Shown one piece after another: positions 8,775 through 14,706 of a stretch of 33,747 nt of DNA. A model generated the notes under the pieces. The model was not told the origin of the DNA and searched no databases. It was given only the letters and a program-made list of their open reading frames with translations. The stretch spans positions 1 through 33,747 of the forward strand of contig JAKPTZ010000097.1 of the NCBI GenBank assembly GCA_029555025.1. Direction: 5' to 3'. This DNA is from Deltaproteobacteria bacterium. GTDB taxonomy: Bacteria > Myxococcota_A > UBA9042 > DTJE01. The position numbers and the translations under genes were made by a program. Position 1 is the first letter of the stretch. Every line of letters starts with the position of its first letter.

Positions 8775-8999
8775 TCACTCCTCTTCTTCTTCCCCACCGG
8801 TGTCGCCGCCGGCGTCGATCACGAATCCACCGTCAGGCGCCGTGTAGTTTCCGGTTCCGCCGCCGACGAAGGAATACCTGTTCGTCCCACCGCCCTCGGT
8901 GTAGGAACCTTCTGCGGGCGTGAAGCGGGGAAGCCCGGTATCGCAGGCCGCGAAAAGCATCGTCATCAGGCCGAGCACAAGCAGAAACGCCTTTCTCAT
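8775..8999 (-). CDS. Small lipoprotein with Gly-rich body and Glu tail
   Basis: A 74-residue protein: MRKAFLLVLGLMTMLFAAC is a lipoprotein signal with lipobox FAAC (Cys19). The mature part is only about 56 residues, rich in Gly, Thr, Tyr and Ser (for example EGGGTNRYSFVGGGTGNYT) and ends in five Glu residues. ATG 8999 was chosen because the signal peptide starts there and a GGAGGG ribosome binding site lies upstream; a longer in-frame extension to 9101 would bury the signal peptide. A candidate promoter sits just upstream. No family is recognised. It may be a short envelope spacer, or a remnant, but the signals look intact. Confidence 0.7.
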   Translation of the reverse strand: MRKAFLLVLGLMTMLFAACDTGLPRFTPAEGSYTEGGGTNRYSFVGGGTGNYTAPDGGFVIDAGGDTGGEEEEE

Positions 9000-9025
9000 G
9001 GCGTACCCTCCATTCATCACACAGG

Positions 9026-9055
9026 ATTCTATCGCCGGACAAGCGCGCGTTACAA
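9026..9055 (-). promoter_or_regulatory. Candidate sigma-70 promoter for the lipoprotein/MepA genes
   Basis: On the minus strand TTGTAA (9050-9055) and TAGAAT (9026-9031) are separated by 18 bases. The start of the small lipoprotein gene follows 26 bases after the -10 hexamer. It lies in the 79-base gap after the 650-residue protein gene, which supports a separate transcription unit. Confidence 0.45.
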
Positions 9056-9078
9056 ATTCGCGACACCTTGAAAAGACG

Positions 9079-11031
9079 TCATCGTCGGGGCGATTCGCCA
9101 ATCCCGGTTCTGGCGGCCATCTTCTTCAGTCCCTTGGCCGTATCGTCGATGGCATCCTCGAAAAGAACCCTGGAATTTGTTGCCACGGCTTCGACCCCCC
9201 GTCGCAGAACCTCGCGCATCCTCTGTGGCGCGTCATCCACAAGCCCCGTCTTTCTTGACGGTCCGCCCGCGGCGGCTTCGGCGTACATCCCGATGGCCCT
9301 TTCCAGGCCGGGGCGTGCGACCGGACTCAGCATCCTCAGGCCGTATTTTACGAATCCAAGCGGCCTGTCCCTGTCCTCCCAGCGCCGGTACTGCTTGAAC
9401 TGGTCGCGGTTATCGATGAATCTGACGTCGCTGTCGGGCCTGCCGTCCCGGTCGCGGCCCAGGGCCACCAGGACGTTTCTGGTCGAATAACCGTAGGTTC
9501 CGCGAACGAAAAGATCGATGCCGGCATCGTCGGGGCGAAGATCCGGAATGTGGCCGGTCTCCGTGTAGTACCGATACGCAAGGACGAAAAAGACCAGGAG
9601 CTTGCCCGGGAGTTCGGGGTGTGCCTGCAGGATCTTCCGGCCCGATGGACGGTAAAGATCCTCCAGCGTGATGGTTTCTTCAAGGGTGCCACGAGATTTC
9701 ATCTGGTACTGCGCCAGCTCCTGGAAGCTGAAGAACGTGCGGTTGACGCGCTTCCAGGGCCAGATCCGTCCCTGGTTGTCCGGCACGCCACCATGAATGG
9801 CGACTTCCCACAGGATCCGGTTGACCAGCGAAAGGAAATCCTCGCGTTCGACCTCGTCCATCCTGTCCAGGAAGAATGCCAGGGCGCTTGAACGCCTTGC
9901 GATTTCATCGGTGATGGCGTTTCGCCTGTCCGGCAGCACGACGTCGGCGGCCTGGATTGTCGCCCAGAACGCGGATCGCGCGACGAGCCTGGCCGTGGCG
10001 GTGCTGAACACGCCGCTAACCGGATCGACTTCGAATTCCGGGTAGTCGAAGTGGATTTCCAGAATGGCCGAAGCAACGGCCTCGATTTCCTTTTCGCCCA
10101 TTCCCGCGAAAGTGTCGGCCGGCGCCCGTTCCTTCAGGAGCTCAGCGAAGCTGGCCGCCGCGCGGGAGTTTTCCCGATTCATGTCCAGAACGCATTCCGG
10201 GCTGTATTCCATCGAACTGGTGTAGTAGTTGAATTCCGGCGGGAGGAACGTTTCCCTTCCGTATTTCTCAAAACTTTCAAGGATTACGGCCCTTGCCCTG
10301 TCCCATCCCAGGGACGGGTGCCTGGAGCCTTCGAGAAAGCGCAGCGTGTCCCGGAACCCGACCGTTATGGGCGAATTGAAAAAGTCCCCGAGGATCGTTT
10401 CGGTTGCCGAATCGATCGGGTTGACGCGCAGGAATTCCTGGTAGCGTCGCAGTTCCTCGAAAGATCCGATTCTGCTTCTGAAGAAAGGATCCTCGGTCAG
10501 CAACTGACGGATGGACATCTTCCTGATTCCGTCCGGCGTATCCTGGACAAGGAAGGTGCCGTCGGCCGAGTCGCCTTCAGGCCTGCCGGAAATGCACCTT
10601 GCTATGTCGCCCAGCACGTCGGGCGCAAGCTGCTGACGTCTTGAACCGAACGACATGAACGGTATCTGCCGCGCCGCCTCGCGAACATCGGTAAGCACCT
10701 TGCCGACCGTCGGCGCCAGGTTGTATCCGCCGGGGCCGAATGCTTCCGAGGGATGCTGACGCCTTATCACGGACTCCCGACCATCCTTCAGCTTCACTAT
10801 GTAGTCGTGGATGTTCCCGACTTTGACGATGAACCGGCTTCCAATCCTGATTCCAAGCTCACGCGCCTTTTCCCGGGCGCCAGGAACGGCTGCTTCGGCC
10901 AGGATGGCGCCCAGCTTCTGCTCGTCGATGAAGTAAATCTTGGAGTGCGAACCGCCGGCCTCACGCGGCAGCGGTATGAAGGCCGGCTTCATCAGGCTTA
11001 CGATCGAAAAGGAATCCAAGCCCCTCATCAC
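9079..11031 (-). CDS. Large protein of unknown function
   Basis: A 650-residue soluble protein (no signal peptide, no clear membrane helix) that I do not recognise. The N-terminal third holds KIYFIDEQKLGAILAEA and a basic segment FMSFGSRRQQLAPDVLGDIA (about 126-145). The centre is helical. The C-terminal part carries GTYGYSTRNVLVAL (about 511-524) followed 15 residues later by VRFIDNRDQFKQYRRWEDR (536-554), which is loosely like the Asn and metal-binding Asp of the protein/aminoglycoside kinase catalytic region, though the catalytic HxD is not evident. A GTG at 11031 overlaps the HIT gene stop by 4 bases; an ATG at 11028 gives a TGATG junction and is equally likely. Coupling to the HIT gene is the only contextual clue. 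Confidence 0.85.
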   Translation of the reverse strand: MMRGLDSFSIVSLMKPAFIPLPREAGGSHSKIYFIDEQKLGAILAEAAVPGAREKARELGIRIGSRFIVKVGNIHDYIVKLKDGRESVIRRQHPSEAFGPGGYNLAPTVGKVLTDVREAARQIPFMSFGSRRQQLAPDVLGDIARCISGRPEGDSADGTFLVQDTPDGIRKMSIRQLLTEDPFFRSRIGSFEELRRYQEFLRVNPIDSATETILGDFFNSPITVGFRDTLRFLEGSRHPSLGWDRARAVILESFEKYGRETFLPPEFNYYTSSMEYSPECVLDMNRENSRAAASFAELLKERAPADTFAGMGEKEIEAVASAILEIHFDYPEFEVDPVSGVFSTATARLVARSAFWATIQAADVVLPDRRNAITDEIARRSSALAFFLDRMDEVEREDFLSLVNRILWEVAIHGGVPDNQGRIWPWKRVNRTFFSFQELAQYQMKSRGTLEETITLEDLYRPSGRKILQAHPELPGKLLVFFVLAYRYYTETGHIPDLRPDDAGIDLFVRGTYGYSTRNVLVALGRDRDGRPDSDVRFIDNRDQFKQYRRWEDRDRPLGFVKYGLRMLSPVARPGLERAIGMYAEAAAGGPSRKTGLVDDAPQRMREVLRRGVEAVATNSRVLFEDAIDDTAKGLKKMAARTGIGESPRR

Positions 11032-11462
11032 GATTCCCCCGGTTCACGAAGGTCAAGCCGCCGCCGGATAGCGCCGGCAATTTCCGCCATTTCCCCTTCC
11101 CGGTAGGTCTGCGGGTCTATGGACAGCTTCATTCCGTCTCCCGCCTTTCTTGGAATGACGTGCAGGTGGTGGTGGAAAACCTCCTGCCCTGAAGCCGCGC
11201 CGTTGGTGTTGAACAGGTTGAAGTCGGTCATCCCGGTCGCCGCCAGCACCGCCGCGGCGATCCTTGCGGCAAGCACCAGTTCCCTTGAAAGGATGGACTC
11301 CGGAAGATCCGTGACGCGTTCGGCGTGAACCTTCGGGATGATCAACACGTGGCCGTGGTTCGCCGGCCTGATGTCCAGGAATGCCAGGAAATCATCGTCT
11401 TCATAAATCTTCGCGGATGGAATCAAGCCCTGAACAATTTTGCAGAAGATGCAGTCGTTCAT
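11028..11462 (-). CDS. HIT family protein
   Basis: A 144-residue histidine-triad nucleotide hydrolase or transferase of the Hint/HinT type. The zinc-binding start CIFCKI (Cys4, Cys7) is followed by ANHGHVLIIPKVHAERV and the catalytic triad EVFHHHLHVIPR (His97, His99, His101), with His98 in a position usually held by a hydrophobic residue such as Leu. Members hydrolyse purine nucleoside phosphoramidates or related adducts. The gene lies 62 bases downstream of the deacetylase gene and its stop overlaps the start of the following 650-residue protein gene. The C-terminus is slightly longer than in the shortest Hint proteins. Confidence 0.92.
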   Translation of the reverse strand: MNDCIFCKIVQGLIPSAKIYEDDDFLAFLDIRPANHGHVLIIPKVHAERVTDLPESILSRELVLAARIAAAVLAATGMTDFNLFNTNGAASGQEVFHHHLHVIPRKAGDGMKLSIDPQTYREGEMAEIAGAIRRRLDLREPGES

Positions 11463-11524
11463 GTTGCCTCTTCAAAGCACGGGAATCGGATTGTCACATG
11501 AAAAAGGAAATGATTGAAGACTTG

Positions 11525-12445
11525 TCAGGATGCGTTGAAGGAAGCGGCCAGCGTTGCCAGGGTCGGGCTTCGGCGCCCCTCGCCAAGCATCCGCAGGGCC
11601 AGGTCGAAATTATGCATGCGCTCGGCCAGCGGGATCTTCAGGGCCGGTTCGACCAGCAGTTCAGGCTCAAGTCCATCGGCCTCGCGGTCGAGGAAGTCGA
11701 TTCCGTGGAATTCGATGTTCACGAATTCGCGCCCGCGGGCAATCGTGACCGCCTGCCGGACAAGCGCGCCCCGGCCAGCCAGCGTCGTTCCGATCAGGGG
11801 CAGGAACAAGGGGCCCGCCGTTGTGATGGGAAATTCGACCAGGCCCTTCCCCGGCCCGCCCCAGACGAACGGGCGATGTCCCCTGAAGAAGTCCCTGGCC
11901 CTTCCCGTAATCGAGGAACTCTTCCTGCCCGTGGCCGCCATTGCCGCGATAATCAAGGCGCGCGCCAGCCAGTACGGTGGACTGGACATGATTGACGTGT
12001 CGTAAAGAAAGCCCGCCCGGATCAGGCCGTCCAGCAGGTCTGGCGTCAAGTTGTAGCCCGGCCCCCGAAAGCCGGTCGGCTCGATTCCGCAGGCATTCAG
12101 GATGTCCCTGCGCGACCCGGCCAGTTCGGCCGCGATTGAATCCGGATCGCGGCGGGAGATGCCGTAATCGTGGGATCTGGTATGGCTGGCAATCTCGTGG
12201 CCACGGCGGGCCGCGTCCCGGATGGCCTCGGACACACCCGGAATTTTCAGGTCGTCGGTGATTACAAACAGCGTTGCCTTGATTTCATGCCTTTCGCACA
12301 GATCCAGGAAGCGCGGCAGTCCCAGCTTGAAGATTTCCGCGTTCTCCGGCTGCTGCGGAAGGGCGTGAATCCCGCGATAGAAGCGAAGATCGTCAAGATC
12401 GATGTTTACTGCGAGTACCCGGTTCATCAAGGCCCCCGGAATCAT
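11525..12445 (-). CDS. NodB-type polysaccharide deacetylase family protein
   Basis: A 306-residue protein with the NodB homology fold. Visible motifs are NIDLDD (Asp16, Asp18, Asp19), SHTRSH (metal-binding His88 and His92), FRGPGY (126-131, the motif 3 Arg region) and EFHGID (His247). These preserve the metal site expected of a carbohydrate or amide deacetylase. It lacks a signal peptide, so it probably acts in the cytoplasm on a lipid- or nucleotide-linked sugar. The start ATG 12445 overlaps the glycosyltransferase stop in TGATG and has AAGAAGG upstream; an ATG at 12427 is a possible alternative. Position after a flavin oxidoreductase and a glycosyltransferase points to glycan or glycolipid biosynthesis. 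Confidence 0.88.
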   Translation of the reverse strand: MIPGALMNRVLAVNIDLDDLRFYRGIHALPQQPENAEIFKLGLPRFLDLCERHEIKATLFVITDDLKIPGVSEAIRDAARRGHEIASHTRSHDYGISRRDPDSIAAELAGSRRDILNACGIEPTGFRGPGYNLTPDLLDGLIRAGFLYDTSIMSSPPYWLARALIIAAMAATGRKSSSITGRARDFFRGHRPFVWGGPGKGLVEFPITTAGPLFLPLIGTTLAGRGALVRQAVTIARGREFVNIEFHGIDFLDREADGLEPELLVEPALKIPLAERMHNFDLALRMLGEGRRSPTLATLAASFNAS

Positions 12446-13164
12446 CAGGCCTTCTTTCCCAGGCGGATGATCAGAAACAGCCTGAAGATGTTGCGAAGGA
12501 CGTTCGGGACGCGCTTGAAAAGGTTGATCGCGGGCGGGCGCTTTTCCACGATGGTCACCGGGATTTCCTTCACCCGGATAAGTCTTTCGGCCCTTATGAC
12601 CAGTTCGCTCGCGAACATGTCCTTCTCGACGATGCATCTGGAAACGACCGGGAGCGTGGCCTCGCGGACGAACGCCTTCAGGCCGTGCGTGTCGGTTCCC
12701 CTGAATCCGGTCGCCACGCGCAGCATCATGTTGACGACCCACGTCGCGAAACGGCGGAAGGCCGGCCTGGCGTCCCTCGCGTCGGGGTGCCGCTTGCTTC
12801 CGACAACCATGTCGAATTCGCCGCCCTTCAGGATTTCAAGTGCCGCCTTGTGGAAGTTGACGTCGCAGATGTCGATTTCATCGCACATGACGAAGACGCC
12901 GGAAGCGGTTTCGATGCCCTTGCGCAGGGCCTTTCCATAATTCGGTTCGCCGGTGTGAAGAACCTTCAGGAACGGATAGCGCCGGGCAAGGTCGTTCGCG
13001 ATTTCAACCGTGCGATCGGTACTTCCATTTTCGGTGATGATGATTTCCTTTTCCCAGCCGAGCTCGTTCAGCTTGAGCACAAGGTCGTTGATCGCCGTTT
13101 CCAGCAGTCCCTCTTCGTTGAACACCGGTATTACGATTGAGACCTCGGTTCTTTCCGATCCCAT
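12445..13164 (-). CDS. Family 2 glycosyltransferase, dolichyl-phosphate mannose synthase-like
   Basis: A 239-residue GT-A fold enzyme. It opens with VSIVIPVFNEEGLLETAI, the nucleotide-sugar binding strand of GT2 enzymes, and ITENGSTDRTVEIA. The acidic motif at 94-98 is CDEID, which stands where the DxD is normally found. Later, VVGSKRHPDARDARPAFRR and DTHGLKAF are typical of polyprenyl-phosphate glycosyltransferases in this group. No C-terminal transmembrane helices are obvious, but the last 30 residues are basic and hydrophobic and may sit on the membrane. It likely transfers a sugar to a lipid carrier. The next gene overlaps by 1 base, and the upstream oxidoreductase gene is 33 bases away. 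Confidence 0.9.
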   Translation of the reverse strand: MGSERTEVSIVIPVFNEEGLLETAINDLVLKLNELGWEKEIIITENGSTDRTVEIANDLARRYPFLKVLHTGEPNYGKALRKGIETASGVFVMCDEIDICDVNFHKAALEILKGGEFDMVVGSKRHPDARDARPAFRRFATWVVNMMLRVATGFRGTDTHGLKAFVREATLPVVSRCIVEKDMFASELVIRAERLIRVKEIPVTIVEKRPPAINLFKRVPNVLRNIFRLFLIIRLGKKA

Positions 13165-13197
13165 ATTGATGCACCCCCGGGCGTTCGGGCGCCCTGT

Positions 13198-14484
13198 TCA
13201 GCCGGCAGCGGCCATCGCTTCCAGCATGGCGTCTTCCATCGAATTGTAAGTCCAGGCCCCGTATCGGCCGATGGATTTTATACCTTTTGACCGGTACCAG
13301 CCCAGAATCAGGTCGCGGGCCGGCACGCAGCGTTCGTCGAAGATTACGTATCCCCACGGATGATTGCGGTACCTGGCGAAAAGCAACTGGGACTTTTCGG
13401 TGATACTGCCGATTTCAATAAGGAAGTCCTGAAGCGCCGCGGTGATTTCGGCCTCGGGCATCGTGGTGTCGGGGGCCAGTTCGACGTACAGAGACGATTT
13501 GCCGGCCGGGGCAAGGCTTTTCACGGCGTTGGAGAAACAGCCGACGCGATAGAACGGATATTTCGTTTCAGGCAGGTAAATCCAGTGGTTGCCGTCCAGC
13601 GGGGTCGGCACGTCCAGCGCGACGTTTACAAACCTCAGCGGCGAGCAGCGAAGTTCTGCCGCGGCCTTCCTGATCACGTCGGGGGCATCGACGGTCATCT
13701 TCACCAGGTCGGGAAGCGCCGTGGTGCTTACAAGCCTGTCCCAGGAAATCCGTCTGCCCCCGGCTTCGACCCAGCGTTCATCGGCGTTCAGCGCGGTCGG
13801 GGCCGTGTTGAACATAATCCTTGAATGGTCAAGCCTGGCCGCCATGGCGCGGGGGATCGATTCGATGCCACCGGTTGCCGGATAAATGAACGAAACGTTG
13901 TACCCCATTGCCTGGGCCGAAAATCCGAGGGCGCCGTCGATAATCTGGGCGATGTCCGGCATGGGCACGAATCTCTGGGTCCACTCCGCGGTCACCTCGG
14001 AAGGCGGGACGCCCCACAGTTTCGTGTTGTATGGAACGATGAAATGCCGCGCGATCCCACGTCCGAAATGAATGTTCGCGTATTCCTCGAAATTGCCGGG
14101 AACGGCGGCCGTTCCCGCCGCCCGGCTGACGGCCGAGGCAACGGCTTCCTGCAGGCATTCCCGGATGACGGCCGGCGGCAGTCCGAACAGGTTGGCCTGG
14201 AAGGGAAAAAGCGTCATGACGCCGTTTGACCAGATGGCGGCCTTCCTGTTGACGGTGACCATTCCGTCCCCCATCAGGTCGGCAATGAAATCCTTTGTCC
14301 GGGGGTCCCGAAGGTGCAGCCAGTGGCCGGTGAAATCGAACAGGAATCCTTCGATGTCCTCGGTCTTCAGCAGTCCGCCCGGTCGAGACGATTTTTCCAG
14401 CAGAAGGAAATCGTCCCTTGAAAAGAGCGCTGTCGTCAGGCCGGAAAGGCCTGCGCCGATGATTACGAGTCCGGCGTCCGCCAT
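13198..14484 (-). CDS. FAD-dependent amine oxidase / UDP-galactopyranose mutase-like oxidoreductase
   Basis: A 428-residue flavoprotein. The Rossmann motif VIIGAGLSGLTTAL at residues 7-20, the Glu-Lys of LLLEKSSRPGG and the C-terminal flavin contact SIGRYGAWTYNSMEDAM define the NAD(P)-binding-8/amine oxidase superfamily. FTGHWLHL and PYNTKLWGVPPSEV resemble members placed in polysaccharide clusters, near UDP-galactopyranose mutase and protoporphyrinogen oxidase-like proteins. Because it leads an operon with a GT2 enzyme and a NodB-type deacetylase, a role in modifying a sugar nucleotide or lipid-linked glycan is more likely than haem synthesis. A promoter (TTGACC, 17 bp, TAGTTT) lies 30-58 bases upstream. 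Confidence 0.87.
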   Translation of the reverse strand: MADAGLVIIGAGLSGLTTALFSRDDFLLLEKSSRPGGLLKTEDIEGFLFDFTGHWLHLRDPRTKDFIADLMGDGMVTVNRKAAIWSNGVMTLFPFQANLFGLPPAVIRECLQEAVASAVSRAAGTAAVPGNFEEYANIHFGRGIARHFIVPYNTKLWGVPPSEVTAEWTQRFVPMPDIAQIIDGALGFSAQAMGYNVSFIYPATGGIESIPRAMAARLDHSRIMFNTAPTALNADERWVEAGGRRISWDRLVSTTALPDLVKMTVDAPDVIRKAAAELRCSPLRFVNVALDVPTPLDGNHWIYLPETKYPFYRVGCFSNAVKSLAPAGKSSLYVELAPDTTMPEAEITAALQDFLIEIGSITEKSQLLFARYRNHPWGYVIFDERCVPARDLILGWYRSKGIKSIGRYGAWTYNSMEDAMLEAMAAAG

Positions 14485-14513
14485 CGTGCCCCCGAATTGG
14501 GATTGCCGCGCAA

Positions 14514-14542
14514 AAACTACAGGATTGCGGGTTCAAGGTCAA
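14514..14542 (-). promoter_or_regulatory. Candidate promoter of the glycan module operon
   Basis: On the minus strand TTGACC (14537-14542) and TAGTTT (14514-14519) are spaced by 17 bases and lie 30 bases before the oxidoreductase ATG. It faces away from the clan CD lipoprotein promoter. Confidence 0.4.
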
Positions 14543-14584
14543 TGGCCGACGGTGACGTCATGAAAAGGTTCCCCCCTTCAACAA

Positions 14585-14626
14585 TGCCGCCCTTACTATT
14601 AATCGGTAGTATCATTGAAGGCGGCA
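14585..14626. promoter_or_regulatory. Nested dyad in divergent intergenic region, candidate operator
   Basis: TGCCGCC (14585-14591) is complementary to GGCGGCA (14620-14626), and inside it TACTA (14594-14598) is complementary to TAGTA (14607-14611). The right half overlaps the -35 hexamer of the promoter for the lipoprotein gene at 14707. Such a placement suits a repressor or activator site. Confidence 0.4.
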
Positions 14627-14643
14627 CGGTCCTTCCTTACAAT
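14615..14643 (+). promoter_or_regulatory. Candidate sigma-70 promoter of the clan CD lipoprotein gene
   Basis: TTGAAG (14615-14620) and TACAAT (14638-14643) are separated by exactly 17 bases. The start codon at 14707 lies 63 bases after the -10, leaving a leader of about 55 bases. The GGAG at 14697-14700 serves as ribosome binding site. Confidence 0.5.
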
Positions 14644-14706
14644 CGGCGCAGCGGACCCCGCGTGCGCCAGGGCCCGGCAATTCGATGGCGATCCGCGGAG
14701 GTTTTG

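Noticed and set aside
12446-12742. In-frame extension upstream of the deacetylase
   Set aside because: It overlaps the glycosyltransferase gene in another frame; the start at 12445 has a TGATG junction and a ribosome binding site.
14497-14706. In-frame extension upstream of the clan CD lipoprotein
   Set aside because: It precedes the promoter and would bury the signal peptide; ATG 14707 is the start.
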